Source: Cricetomys ansorgei (Eukaryota; Chordata; Mammalia; Rodentia; Nesomyidae). From it: DNA of 64,000 bases. This document shows positions 9,396 to 21,657 of the stretch, piece after piece (the first letter of the stretch is position 1; each line of letters opens with the position of its first letter). The notes under the pieces are model-generated. The model was given only the letters and a program-made list of their open reading frames with translations. It did not search any database and was not told the origin of the DNA. Position numbers and translations under genes: made by a program. The stretch lies in the NCBI GenBank assembly GCA_026225945.1, contig JAMJFZ010003163.1, positions 24,539,501 through 24,603,500 on the forward strand. Direction: 5' to 3'.

Positions 9396-10799
9396 CTGAC
9401 CTTAGTACTCTGTCCTACCCACCAAGGCCTAGTGACATCTTCCCCCTGGATGCTCCGGTCACCTTATGGCTCTTGGAAGATGCTGGTCAAGTCCCAGGGC
9501 TGAGTTGGGTCTCCGTGCTAATCACCTTTAACCCGGAACTTTTCATCCATGTATTTGTCTATCTGGACAAGTCATTGTTCCCCGGAGTTCAGCAGCTTGA
9601 GAAGGCTATCTGGTCCCTACTTTCTACCCCAGTTCCTGACAGTCAGTGAGATCCTGGGGACTAAGCAGGACACTCAAGGACCCCTCCCTGGAGGAAGTAC
9701 ACCTGAAGATGGCTCTAAGAGGCCCCGCAGGTTGCTTTGCCCCAGAGCTGAGCAGAGGGCATCAAGGACTTTTAGTGCAAGAATATTGAGGAGCCTGGAG
9801 AAAGGCAGGATGCTGGGGAGGAGGGGGGAGAACCAACCAACCGACTGGCAGAGAACAAAGCTCTGTGCCCTGGGGCTGCTTGATGGGGGCCCTTCTAAAG
9901 CTGCAAAGTGCCTGTGACTCAGATGTAGAGGGAGTTCATAGCTGCAGCGTGAGTCTCCCGTGTTAACCCTTATCTGTCTGGAACAGAAAACCTACAACCA
10001 AAGCCCCAGGCTTTAACCCTCAGCCTCAAGGTCCAGCATGGTCGGCGCACCCCAGGGCCACGGGCTTTGACCATGTCTATGAGATCTCTGGACAGCTATG
10101 GCCTCCTTCGAGGAATCTGGTTAAAGGAGCTTTGGCCCTGTGATGTCCAGTGGTTAACTTGCTCAGAGGGTACAAAATACCACTGAATGGCCACCAGCAA
10201 CCCATCGACAGAACAGTCCCTTAAAAACTGGTGCTTCTTCTGGGTCAAAAGCAGGCTGCACAGAGGGGAGGCCTCAGCTCTGAGCAACTGCTCTCCTGAT
10301 GAGCCCAAACCCCATTCAGAATGTCTTTATCTCGTCGTCTTTGTCACGGGAATATGTGTCATCTTCCCAGTCTCTGGCGGCAAGAAAACGCTATTGAAAG
10401 AAAAAATAAATAAATAATAAAAAATAGGGGGAAAAAAAAAACCACTGCGGTTCTGGTGCGGCCCCAACAGCTCCGAAGCAAGCCCTGGGCGTCTCCCCGA
10501 GGGCTCGGCGCTGCACCCTGCGCGCTTTAGGGTGGAAGCCGCGGTTGTGCCCCGGGGTCAGGCCGGCTGGGCGGTCGCACCCCGGGGTTCCCGCGTCTTC
10601 AGCGCGCGGAGCTCCGCGGTGCCTGGCGCCCGGGGCGGCGGACCCGGGGCTGGGTGCGAACCCGCGGCGTCGCAGCGAGTGGCAGCCCGCCGCGTCCGGA
10701 TCCTCGCGGGCCACCGGGCCGGGGAGCAGGACAGGCTCCCGCGCAGCCCGGAGAGCCGCCCCTCCAGGAAGCTCCCGCCTCGCGCCCGCTTCCCGCCCA

Positions 10800-11002
10800 C
10801 ACCCTCCCTCGGCTGGAGGGAGGAGCCCGCGCCGCAGCCGCGGCCCGGAGAGGGCCGGCCCCAGCCCGGGCGAGCGCACCAGTGGGCACGGCCGCGCGGG
10901 CAGCGCCCTGAGCCCATCCCGCGCCGCCGCCCGGCCGGCCGACAGCGCAGCGCGCGGGGATGCCCCGGCGGCCCGGAGCACGCTGAGGCTGCGGGACGCG
11001 CG
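10800..11002 (+). other. CPNE2: CPNE2 noncoding exon 1 (5' edge approximate)
   Basis: The 3' edge is set by a strong donor, GCG|GTGAGTG at 11002/11003. Spliced to 28372, it puts an in-frame TGA (10984-10986) upstream of the CPNE2 ATG, so exon 1 cannot extend the protein. It contains a short upstream ORF (10960-10986). The 5' edge given is a guess within the CpG island. Confidence 0.65.
10960..10986 (+). CDS. short upstream ORF in CPNE2 5' UTR
   Basis: ATG at 10960 with G at -3 opens an 8-codon frame (MPRRPGAR) ending at TGA 10984-10986. It sits just before the exon 1 donor. If transcription starts upstream of it, it could reduce ribosome flow to the main ATG. No evidence of translation can be seen in the sequence. 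Confidence 0.3.
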   Translation: MPRRPGAR

Positions 11003-14000
11003 GTGAGTGGGGCCCACCCGCGGCCAGGGCGGGCCGGGCAGTGCGCGCGCCCAAGTTCGGCCTGGGGCTCGGAGGGAAGCGGGTTCGGCCGGTGGGAGTC
11101 GGACGGCTGCGGCCGCCGCCCCCCGCAGCGCGTCCAGGTGACTCAGCTCCCACCCGGCCACGCGGGGGCGCGCGTCTGCGTGGGGGCGGAGGGTGGGCGG
11201 CCTCCGGGACACTGGTTAGCTGTTTGGGGCACCCTCTTCTTCCTCCGTTAGGTGTCTGGAGGGCGTCCGGGGGATGGCGTCCCGCAGCCAGCACAGCCGG
11301 GGGAGGCTAGAGGGCCGGGGGCTCTAGAAGGGCGCGCCCCTTGATCCCGCCCTGACCCCGACCGGGTCTTGCTCCTGACCTGCCCTAGGGCCGACTTCCT
11401 GCTCCAGCGGCGGAGCAGAGATGGGAAATAGTGTTGGGCAGCTTTCCAGGAGTCGGAGTGTGTTTGCAAACTAGTTTTTGCGCAAAAGCTGTCTGGCACC
11501 TGTGTGTTTCAAGGGGTGGAAGAGGAAGCGAGAAACCCTTTTCCTTCCCATTCCTGCAGCGATGCTCCTGGGGGAAAAATGAAGGAAACTAACGCTCCTC
11601 TTTCCTTCTCCTCCCCCCCCCCTCCCGAATCCTCACCCTACCTTTGGTACTGCAAGCCAGTCGTTGGATGAGGGGCGACCTCAAAAGGGGGCTGGCAATG
11701 CCCGAGGTCACAAATGCAACAGCAGTCGGGGGCTGGGTGGTCAGTCAAAGGGCAGACCTTGCGCTCCGACTCCTCCAGCCCTGTAAGTATGCTGGGGGAA
11801 GGGGCCAGGGTAAAGGTCTTTGAAGATTAGCCCAGATGCCCTTTGTTTTGTCTGACCATAGATCTCCATCATGTAGGGGTGTGGAGCTGTCGCCCAAAGG
11901 TGGGAAGGGTTATTATTCTGCCCCTTGAGGCATCTACAGCTTCTGTGGTTGGTGGCGCTGTTGCCAGGCAGGGTTCCTGCTGAGAAGTCCCTAGTCCAGG
12001 GTCAGGGTCCTGCCTTCCTGTCTGGGGGAGGGTTCTCTCCCTGTACCTTCTAGACTGCTGAGGCAGTAGCATACCTTTTCCAGAATACAGCCCACTCCCA
12101 TTGGAGAGCACTGGCTCATAGGGTATTTGGTGTGGGCTGGTCAAAGTAGGAGGGCCTGGTTATCCTGCCATCTTGGCAAGGCAGTAGAGAGGGTAACCAT
12201 TTAGTCATGCTATCCAGGCATATATCCAGACAATATAAGGTCCCCAATGCCGGAGTCAAGACCAGAGGTGCCTCCCATGATCTCTGACCTCTGGTCGCTG
12301 GCTACAACTCCCCTGGTGGGGTCAAGAACACTGTTGTCTGAATTGGAAGGGAGCCCTTCTCCCACAGGAAGAGGAGACATTTTGGTCGGGTTGTCATTTC
12401 TGGTGGCCTGTGGACTGCCCCAATATGGGAGTTGTGGGAGACCTGGCCTCGAACACCCTTTTGTGACCAGAAGTGGGATGCTATCCTCAACTCTCTGCAC
12501 CTCCAGTTCATCTATAAAGTGGGCTCATCTCCAGGGCCACTTGGAAACTGACCAGGCACAAACATGAAGGAGCCAGTTTATTGCCACCCTGGCAGGGGGC
12601 CCCAGTGAGCTCTGGGGCTGTCCCAAGATAGTGATCCAGCCTGCTGAAGTGGGAGGGGTTCGTCAGATGCATTTCTGAATGGAAAAACCAGAGACAAAGG
12701 CTGTGAGTGCTTGAATTCTTCTGGGCTCTGTTGTTTGCTGCCTGCATGCCTCGACACACACACCCCTTTTGGGCTGGGGTGTTTTTCCATCTGTGAACCG
12801 AAGCAAGCTGCAATACCAGGCCATTTGTAGCGTTGTAGGGAGGCTAAGGCCAGGAAATGGGGTAGATGTTCTTCTAAGTGGGGAACTCTTCAGGAGGATC
12901 TCTGTGTTTTAAGCCCTCCCTCAGTGCCAGGAGAATTAAAATCTTGATTAAAAACTGGAAGAAGAGGATCAAAATGGAGCCTCAGTTTCCCTGTCTGTAT
13001 GATAGTGAGATGCGCACTCCCTGCACCCTTCTCTTTCCGGGTGAGTAATTGTGTGTTTCCTTAAAGATAGTTGTGAGGATCAACTTATATGACAAAGGAC
13101 CTGTGTGCCGGCGCCGTGACCGGTGCGAGAGGAACAGCTGTCATCCCGTTGTTCCTGGGAATATTAGTACACTTGATTCCCATGACTGCGTTTGGGATCC
13201 CTTCTGGAATTTTTCGGGGCCCTTCCCCTCCTTTCTGTGCAGAGATGAGTCCTGGGATCTAGACATTGGCACTTCTGGGCTGTTCTAGGGCAGAGGCCTG
13301 GGTAGGAAGGATCTACCCAGCCAAAGTGTGAAGAATACCATGTGAGGCGGTGCATCCCGTGTAGACACCGCTTCTCCCCACCTGGGCTCTGAGGATTGAA
13401 CAGAGCACTCTCCAGTAATTGCACCGCTGTCAGGAGACAGCACATCCTTGCCTGCTGAGAAGCTCCTAGCAGTTCCTGCCTTCCCCCTTTCTGCCCTCCC
13501 CTAGCCCTGCCAGACAGCCTGGGGCCGCAGAGGCAGGAGCAGAACACCCTAGACTCCGGCTGTCTCCCTTTGCAGCACACGGCTTCAGAAAGGTCAGTGC
13601 GGACTCTGTAGAAGCAGGAGGCTGGGTCACCCTGCCATCTAGGCAGGGCAGCTGGAGATGGTGACCATCCAATCGTGTTGCATCTCTTGATGTCCAGGAG
13701 AGACGATTTAAGGCTTACAAGGCTTGAAGACTGAGCCACGGCCAGAGGTGCCTTCTGGCTCCCAGTTCTGTGTCTTCTGCCCTCATTTGCCTCCTGAACC
13801 CCCACCCCCACCCCCCATAGAGATCAAGAAGACTACCGTTTAGTGCATTAAGCTACCCTCTACTTGCGGTCGACATCCACACTGCAGTCCCCTGGAATCT
13901 GAGAAGGAGACAGGAGGGAGGAGGCACATCCCTGCCCCTTTACCATACTTTGTTTTGCTCAGGGTGTTTGTCACTCTGAAGTGATCTCATTTATTCATCT

Positions 14001-14440
14001 GTGCGTCAGCTCCTACCTCTTCCTTCCTCCAGTGGACATCGGCTCCACTGAACGGGCTGTGCTTTCTTACTTGAACAATACCTGGGACATAGTAGGTGCT
14101 CAGTAAATGCTGTGTGAGGCATGGGGCTCTACTCTTTGTCCTGACTGAGGTCTTGAGTGTTAGGTGACAATGTGGAAGGAGCTTGCCACCCTGATTCCCT
14201 AGGGAGACACTGGTTTCACTATGCTGGGTCCCAGGGATTTGATGGAGGAAGGGGTGTGGGAAGGTGTGTGTCAGAAAAGGGCAGAATTTCCTGGCATGGA
14301 AAGCTGGGGGTTATAGGCAGCCACTGTTACTACCTGCCGCCATTGCCTGCCCACCACAGAGGAATGCTGGGAAGGGTCACCCATTCCCCACATAACTGCG
14401 ACTGATTCTTAATCTCTCTAACCTCAGTTCATTCTTCAAC

Positions 14441-14517
14441 TCCTTCCTTCCTTCCTTCCTCCCTCCCTCCCTCCCTCCCTTCCTTCCTTCCTTCCTTACT
14501 TTTCTTCCTCCCTTCCT
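14441..14517 (+). repeat. (CTTC)n/(CTCC)n pyrimidine microsatellite
   Basis: Pure pyrimidine tetranucleotide tract: CTTC units, then CCCT units, then CTTC units again, with one A near the end. Confidence 0.95.
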
Positions 14518-14529
14518 ATAATTGATTGG

Positions 14530-14610
14530 TTACTTGTGTGTGCTGGGGTGTGGAACTCAACCTCCAGCATGCTCAGTCAGCTGCCCTACCGCTGAACTCT
14601 AGCCCTAGCC
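14530..14610 (-). repeat. ID-type SINE
   Basis: On the - strand it reads as a diverged ID element: agggctagagttcagcggta, ending with a ...ccccagca-like B-box region. Confidence 0.6.
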
Positions 14611-15692
14611 CTTGACCTCAGTTTCTTCATCTAAGAAATGGGCAACCTAAGAGCAAAAGCACTCTCTCCTGCACACATTTAGCTGTTTGTATATGTATCC
14701 CAAGCTGCTCATCTGTGTCTAGGGAATGCCAGTGATATAACCATGGTTAAGCAGGCTCTGCCCCCGAGCTGGAGAGCCACATTCCCGAGTCTCAGAGGAG
14801 GCTGAGAAACAGGTACAGAGGGGGGAAATTCACATATAATTAGGCAGGGCCTAGTTGCCCCTTGGCATTCTCCTTGTCAGTGTGAACACCATGGGGAGTG
14901 GGTGGGGAAGGTTGAGCCCAGTCTCTGAGTGAAACCACCAAACCCTCTGCTCTCCATTAGTTCAGACTAGCCAGACTCACTCCTGAGATCCCCTAAGTGC
15001 TCAGAGCTAAGTAGCTTGGAGAGACAGGAGGGAGGCCTGGTACCTAAGCCTACTTTGCAGTTAGAGACCTGGATGAGTGGTAAGAGAGGAACCCACCAGA
15101 AAAGGCTGCTACCTTGCTACCTGCTTGACCACTTGGCCAGACCCTGTAGTAACACAGGGAAGACCTTCCGTGGCCGAGATTCACATGAACTTGGGGTCCT
15201 GAAGAGGCCCTCCCCGAGAGCCGGAGCGGAGGTGGGTGTTAACCAGCCTCCTTCCCAATATGGCCTGGAGGAAACTGAGGGTCCCAGGGGAACATCAGAG
15301 CCAACCCCTGCCACAGCCTCCTCGCCTGGCTGTCTACATCTATATTTATCCGTGTAATGGCGTGGTTGCCTGGCAGAGTTTGGTGTCTTTTAAGCACAGC
15401 ACCGGTGCCATAGCTGAAGTAGAAAGTGGTTTATGTGCAGAACTTCCCCGACACCATTACCGTATCCAGAGTGAGTGCCAGCCTCCTCCTGGGGCTGCAC
15501 GCCACTTGGCAAGAGCCATATAGTCACGTGTGCAGGAAGGGCCTTGGAAGTAGGAATGTTGGCTCTGAACCTCTTCTTCCTCAACGAGCAGGGAGGTTGG
15601 GTGGGAGGACTGAGATTGGGGTTCTTATATGTCTGGAAGGTGAGACAGGGGTGCTACCTTTCAGCCCAGAGTGTCAAAGAATTCATTATTCC

Positions 15693-15850
15693 AAAATCCC
15701 AGCTAGGTGTGGTAGTACACACCTTCGATCCCAGTTCTCAGGAGGCAGAGGCAGAGTGACTCTTTGGAGCTCCAAGCAAGCCTAGTCTAGGTATTGAGAT
15801 TAGACCAGCCAGGGTTGCATAGTGAGACCCTGTCTTTAAAAAAAAAAAGC
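15693..15850 (+). repeat. B1 SINE
   Basis: agctaggtgtggtagtacac at the start, caggaggcagaggcagagtg in the middle, agtgagaccctgtctttaaa and an A-tail at the end. Confidence 0.85.
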
Positions 15851-16006
15851 AGGCTGAAGACAGGGCTCAGTAGTCAAGAGCACTTGTTGCTCTTGCAGAG
15901 AACCTGGGATCAGTTCCCAGCAGCACACAACCTTCCATAATTCTAGTTCTAGGGGATCTGATACCCTTATCTGACATCTGTTGGCACCAGACACACACAC
16001 GGTGCA

Positions 16007-16009
<3 letters not shown>
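15851..16009 (+). repeat. B2 SINE
   Basis: Starts gcaggctgaagacagggctc (tRNA-related head), with agagcacttgttgctcttgc and ggatcagttcccagcagcac. It is joined directly to the B1 tail and runs into a TA tract. Confidence 0.85.

Positions 16010-16063
<54 letters not shown>
16010..16063 (+). repeat. (TA)n microsatellite
   Basis: About 26 uninterrupted TA units at the 3' end of the B2 copy, followed by a TAAA-rich stretch to about 16117. Confidence 0.95.
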
Positions 16064-16067
<4 letters not shown>

Positions 16068-16261
16068 GCAAAGCGCTCATACACATTAAATAAATAAATA
16101 AGTAAATAAATAAATGAAGTCCCAGAATTCCCAGGCCCAGGAACTTTGTGGATCTGTGATCCTGGCTTCTGTAGTTCCTTTCTTTCCCCTTCCAATCATG
16201 CTCTTTAATTTGCTCGGCTCCAGTTCTCTGCATCTCAGTGCTAGGAGCAACGCAGATGAAA

Positions 16262-16375
16262 ACGAGGCTCAGTATGGTGGTACATGTCTGTATCCCCAGC
16301 TGAGGCCAGGGACTTGCTGCAGATGTACAGCCAGCCTTTCCTACACAGCAGGACCTACCGTAACACTCCAAAACA
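16262..16375 (+). repeat. B1 SINE fragment
   Basis: ggctcagtatggtggtacat followed by a shortened B1 right half (ccagcctttcctacacagca). Confidence 0.6.
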
Positions 16376-16551
16376 GAAGGAAAATTATCTCCGGCTCCAT
16401 CTTTCTGCTCAAGCTAGTGGTTTCAATTTGGTAATATTGGACTGGTTCTCTTCTTAGCGACCGGGAAAGCAGCAAGGGCTTTGTGGAGGGGTATTTGGGT
16501 GATGGTGTCATCTCCCTCCCACCCCCACCCCTGCTTAAATGTTGTATTGTG

Positions 16552-16675
16552 AGTTCATAGTCAGCCTGGTTTATATAGCAAGACGCTGTCTCAAATCAGA
16601 AGGGCTGAGTGCGTGGCTTGGGGTCAGAGTGCGTAAGACCCTTGCTTCAATCTCCAGCAACTCGAAAAAGAACGA
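16552..16675 (+). repeat. B4-type SINE (B1 tail plus ID-like part)
   Basis: agtcagcctggtttatatag and gacgctgtctcaaatcagaa (B1-like) are followed by gggctgagtgcgtggcttgg (ID-like). Confidence 0.6.
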
Positions 16676-17494
16676 GAACCACCCCCCAACGTGGAATACC
16701 ATATCAAGCAGCAGCTGGGTCCAGAAATGGGGACCACCAGCCGCGGCCTCCTGGTGTCCCTTCGTCGGCCTCCTGTTGCTTGCTGTCACATTGTCCTCAC
16801 GCTCAATGCTGTACGTGTCTTTTGTCCACGCTTAACCTCACGTAAGGAGACAGTAGGGTGGTCATATCCTCTTTCGTGCTCTTCCATTCAGCACAATGAG
16901 CGGTCCGTCCCTGCTGCTGCCCCGCTGATCCCGTATCCTGGGTCAGGGTGCCAACACACACAGTGCTGTTGCAGGTACCCTCACGTGTGTCTTTTGGTGA
17001 ACACTCACTTCGGAAGTTAGCTTGCAGGCCCTGCCAGATGTTCGTTCCTCTTGAATGGTTTGCAGCAAACCCTACTGCCTCTGGCAGACTGTAAGAGTTC
17101 TGGTCTCTTTGCATTCTGGCCAGCGTGCAGGGTGTCAGCTTTCTACAATTTTGACCATCCCAGGGATCGTGATGGGCCTGGTACACAGTGGTATCGCATT
17201 TGGTTTTACTGAGCTGATTGTGAAGAGTAGAAGGAGTCGAATGAAGAAAGAGAGCATGTATTCCCGGCAAATAGAACAGCGAATGCAAAATTAGGGATGC
17301 ACAGAAAAGTATTGTTGGAACCTCATGTAGTAAAGAGCACAGCCGGAGCCAGGGGAGTGAGGGAGAGGGCCGTGGCAGCCCTGCCAGGGGAACCGGACGT
17401 TGTCCTGAGAGGGGAAGGGAGCCCCCACGAGACCTTTATCACTGTGATACAGAGCTCTCAATGTGTCCTGGCAGTTCCGTGGGGGAAGAAAGCA

Positions 17495-17775
17495 GATACA
17501 GGGCCTGGGGAGGCGGCTTAGTCAATACTGTGCTTGTGTGGCAAGCACCAGGACCCAAATTCAGTTCCCAGAACCCATGTAAAAGTAACCCTAGCTGGGA
17601 AGACAGGGGAATCCATCCCTGGGGCTCAGTAGCCAGCCAGCCTGGTCTGTAGAAGTCATGTGAGAAGTTCCTAGCCAATAAGAAACCCTAAGGAATGACA
17701 TCTGAGGTTGTCCTCTGGCCTCTGTATATGTGTGCACCTGTACACACGTACACACACACACAAACACACACACGA
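17495..17775 (+). repeat. B3/B2-family SINE
   Basis: tgcttgtgtggcaagcacca, cagttcccagaacccatgta and gttgtcctctggcctctgta in order, ending in a CA-rich tail. This is the typical B3 layout. Confidence 0.8.
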
Positions 17776-19624
17776 AGAGGGATAGATCACATGTCTGGCC
17801 CCGGGTCCTATCAGTCTGGAAGGTGCTGAGACCCCGAGGGTGGTATCAAAAGCAGTTTTATCAGCCTACTAGCCAGGAGGCAAGAACCATTTGTGCAGTC
17901 ATCCGACCTCCACTGAAGAGTGTAGTCACATGGTCACAAGGCCCTGAGCAGAGGTGTCTGGAAGGTAAAGCTCAGAATGGGATTGGCTTTTGTTGTGACT
18001 CTCCTTTATTCCCGATTTGTCTCTGTTGGGGTGGCCATGCCACTTCCAGCTGACAGACAGGGATGGCCTGGAGCTCTCATGCTTGAGCAGTCAGAGCCCC
18101 ATCTCAGTACTCCACCTCCTGCCTCCCAAAGCTCAGGGTTGCACAGATGTCTCTGAACTTGGCTGGGCTACGGTGACCAGTTTGGTCAAATACCGCCGGT
18201 CTCGATGTTTCTGTTTAAGACGAGGTTAACGTTTAAATCAGGCTTTGGGCCGATTATCCGTCCTGCATGGGTCCGTCCTTGATAGACAGCCTTCAGTGGG
18301 AAACAGAGCTTCCTCCAAGATGAGGCCTTGGACGTCAGAACTACAACATAGACTTCCTGATCCCAGCTCATACCGCTCTCCACACTTCAGGCTTACCCCG
18401 TCATGGTTCTGTGAACAATCAGCCTCTTGCTGTGCGTATGCAGACACGCTGTCACCTCAGGACCTCTGGAGAGGCCTGGTGATGTGCTCCCTCTCTGTGT
18501 TCCTGGGCCTTGTCATCTGGTCATTGGGGTCACATTGCCCTCAAGACATATCCCAAGCCTCCTGAGAGCCTTGAGGATGTAGCAGCCCTCGTGGCCAGCA
18601 GGCAAGGGGTGACTTTACAGGTTAGTTGAGGGTTCTAGTTAGCAGAGAATTACTATCTAGACCAAGCATGGCAGGGCTTGTATCGAAGCCAAGTGTCACA
18701 TCTTTTTAACTAGGCTGCACGCAGGCCAAGCTAGAGCCTCCTTAAGGTGTGGTGCCAGCCTCAGGTGCCCGCCTCCTTGCTCCCATCCTGGTTGCAGGTG
18801 GGCAGCTTCAAACTGCCTCTGGGGAGCGTGTTAGAAACCGCACCTGCCTGCCAAACCCGTGGTTTGTGTGTACTCGGCCCCTCTGCCTTGCCTGCAGGGC
18901 TTGTTCAAACACGGGTTGTTAGGTGCCTCCCTGGGGCTTCTGATGGAGCAGGTCTGGGTGGGGCCAGATGGTAACATTTCTGGTGCTCTCTGGGAGCCAT
19001 GCTTGGAGCAGGAAGCCCCAAGCTAAGAGCTACACTCCTTCCAAGGTGGCACCCACTCACGTCCTGTGACTTCTGTGACCTTGGGGTCTCAAGGCCGGAG
19101 AGTTAGCCTCGAGGACTATCATTGTGTCCCAGTCTGTTATCTACTCCCTGGCCCCACCCTCCACCCTCGGCCTGACTGGCATGGTGCATTGTGCCCACAG
19201 CAGAAAAGGGCAATAGAGAACCATGTGACTCAGCCAGTTTTAGCCCCATGCCCTCTTTTTTGACCACACATGTTCCTGTTTTCAATCTCTCCATCCCAGA
19301 GATTGAAAACCCCTGGTAAAGGCAAACGTGCTTTATCTTAATCCTCACAACAAGGCAAGAACATATTTCATTGCCTTCTTTTTTACTGAGGGCAAAACTG
19401 AAAGAGAAAAGTTAAGAAATAGGCTGAGGTCACACAGCAGAGAAATGGCAGAAACAGTGGTTCACACTGCAGGATACTACCTCCAGATTCTGTGCGTTTA
19501 GCTGACACTTGGTACTGGCTAGAAGACCGTGCGTCCATGCGACTGCCAGTAGCTCGGCTTTGTAACACTTTGCTTGGTACAGCTTGCTTTGGAAACAGAA
19601 TTTTTTTCATCTTCCAAACATCAG

Positions 19625-19838
19625 ATTGGATGCACCATTGTGTGGTCAGAGGACAACCTCAGGTGTTGGTCTTTCCCTTGGAGCTGCCTGTGAGTGTCCC
19701 GAGATTCTCCGGTCTCCGCCCACCATCTCACCACAGAAGCACTCACGACTCACACCTGACTTTACACGGGTTCTGATGATCCAAGCTCAGGTCCTCATGC
19801 TTGTTGTATGGCCCTTTACCCACTGAGCCTTCTCCCCA
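19625..19838 (-). repeat. B3-type SINE
   Basis: On the - strand it starts ctggggagaaggctcagtgg and ends near gaggttgtcctctgaccaca. Its 5' end abuts the LTR-like copy that begins at 19840. Confidence 0.75.
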
Positions 19839-19839
19839 G

Positions 19840-20154
19840 TGTTGGGGAAGTTTTATTTTAGCTATATTTGAAATTGATTTATGCATGTTGGGTGAGGGGC
19901 TAAGCTAGGTCTTGGAGTTCGGTATTGTCTGCAGGTGTTGGATTTCTGTGGGGGACGTTTGATTGCTTATGATCTGCACGTGCTATCAGTAGAACACCTA
20001 AGGAGTTCTGAATCAATAAAAACAGCTGAGCTGAGACGCTCAGGGTTCCATTGTCGATCGAGTATGGGGCTGGCCAGGATGGTGGTTCCCTCTTCTGAGG
20101 TCTGGCAGGCCTTCCACATATGAAAATGCCTCCTTCTCTTCTTGCTGAGATGCC
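19840..20154 (-). mobile_element. LTR-like repeat, copy A
   Basis: Matches 22180-22484 along its whole length in the same orientation: shared aggggctaagctaggtcttg, cctaaggagttctgaatcaa and cagctgagctgaga. On the - strand it ends in ACTTCCCCAACA after a possible AATAAAA, as an LTR end would. The two copies differ at many positions, so they are old. The family is not recognised. Confidence 0.7.
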
Positions 20155-20946
20155 CCATAGACAAATAGCATACCAACATGGAGTACTGACATCACACCAG
20201 CTAATCCAACGTGGAGACAAGGAAGAGAAAGAAATTCCAGAGCTCGTAGAGTCCGGTAAAGTACGCTCAGGGAAGCTACCTGAGGATAGAGTTTAAAAGT
20301 GTTAATTGAAGGCTCCTGAAGGAAGAGGAGAGAGAGAGAGAAAAGAAATAAGCCTCTATGAAGAGAAAAGACTGTGAAATTAATAAGTGAGAAAGAAAGC
20401 TCGGAGGTGAGAGCCACAGAATGGAGGCCCTTAGAGATAAAGAATTCAGCTGGGAGCAGGAAAAAGCAAAGTTCTTACTGCTTTTCCTGATCATGGAACC
20501 GAAGCTTCCTCCCGCCGCTGGTGGTAGAATACTGTTTCATGAACTGTGTTTTCTGATAGCTGCACTGTATGCGTGTGAAGCTCAAGATGTTATGTTTGAG
20601 GTCTATGGAAGGTGTTGTATGTTTCACCACAGCAGTGGTGAAAAAGAACACCAAACCTCCAGAATGTTTCCGCTGGAGATTCTTCCTACCGGCCCAGGAC
20701 TCCTGCTGTTGTGGAAGCTGTGGAAACCACTGCTTGGAGCCAAAAAAGCCACATAGTTAAACTGACGAGTTTTGTTTTGTTTTTTTCCTGCAAACCCGAC
20801 TAAGAGAAAGACAAGTGGTCCAGGCACTGGTGACGGTGATGAGAACTCCACCCACGAGGAACCCTTCCTACAGACAAGGACTAGTTATTTTTCCAGCAAA
20901 CTAGACTCTATCTTAGAACCTGGAAAGTGTTTCCTCAGGGTCAGTA

Positions 20947-21453
20947 TGTGTTGGACTTCAGAGATCCAAACTGGGACCCCCAGGGCCCAAACCGAAACGC
21001 CGCATCCCCACAGAGACTCACAGATGGGATATCGATGCAAATAGCAATAGGATTTATTCCAGTATACTGGGGCCGTTCTAACACGCAGGACAGAACCGAC
21101 CCCCCAGGAGCAAATGGTTAAGCTTTTTATACAGTTGAAACGGTTGCTAGGCACAAACCAAGTTGGGACAAGTTGATTGGTCCCCAAATTGTTTTCCCAT
21201 TTTGATAGGTAGGGGCCAGTTAACCTTTAAACTGATTGGTGCTGGCATATAGCAAGGTTGCGGGCTCCTAGAAAATGTAAACTTTAGGGTCTTAGTCAAT
21301 GTGGATGGGGGGAAGACCCTTAGCCCGAGATCATGGGCTGTCTACGTGGGGAAACTCTTTTAGCCCAAAGCTGTCTTGTTTGTCTTAGAAAGTGTTTTTC
21401 TTTAACTCTGGGAACTGTTTTGGGTCACGGTGCTCCTGGCTTGGACCTACACA
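20947..21453 (-). mobile_element. solo LTR of an endogenous retrovirus (antisense to CPNE2)
   Basis: On the - strand it begins TG and ends CA. It has two CCAAT boxes (ATTGG on + at 21235-21239 and 21176-21180), a TATAAAA box (21123-21132), then AATAAA (21053-21058 on the complement) about 70 bp later, and a GT-rich stretch after it. This U3-R-U5 order is typical of ERV1-like LTRs. I see no clear target-site duplication and no coding sequence attached. Confidence 0.75.
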
Positions 21454-21657
21454 ATTTTGGTGCTCTTAGAAGCCTGACTAAAGTTGGCTGTTTTGGTCTT
21501 TTTCTATACTAGGGATACTGAATCTTAAGGTGGGACCCCCACACATGCAGAAGCTGTCTTCCATAACTGGCCATCTTGTGCTGGTAGCTGAACTTGGTAC
21601 TGTAAGAATTACTCAGGTGTGGCTGGTTTTGAAGGCATCAAAGGGTCATGGAAAGCA

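Larger units (their letters stand above)
5701..10440. other. NLRC5-CPNE2 intergenic region
   Basis: No coding gene is recognised. It holds a MIR remnant near 5760-5870, a diverged B1-like fragment (5996-6105), a CA tract (6364-6394), an A-rich CAAA run (7755-7787), a perfect inverted repeat (7983-8055) and an ancient L1 3' fragment interrupted by a younger repeat (8702-9395). The remainder is unassigned. The open frames here are short and unconserved in appearance. Confidence 0.6.
10440..11340. promoter_or_regulatory. CPNE2: CpG island, CPNE2 promoter and first exon region
   Basis: An abrupt change to GC-rich, CpG-dense sequence starts after the A-run at 10432-10441 and fades near 11340. Many GGGCGG/CCGCCC-like Sp1 cores are present and no TATA box is obvious, as expected for a broadly expressed gene. 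The exact transcription start cannot be read from sequence. Confidence 0.85.

Noticed and set aside
10391..11212. Long minus-strand open frame (273 codons) and others of 231-239 codons on both strands over 10,390-11,300
   Set aside because: They lie in the CpG island, where GC-rich sequence lacks stop codons by composition. The frames are Ala/Arg/Pro/Gly-rich with no domain, and several overlap each other in different frames.
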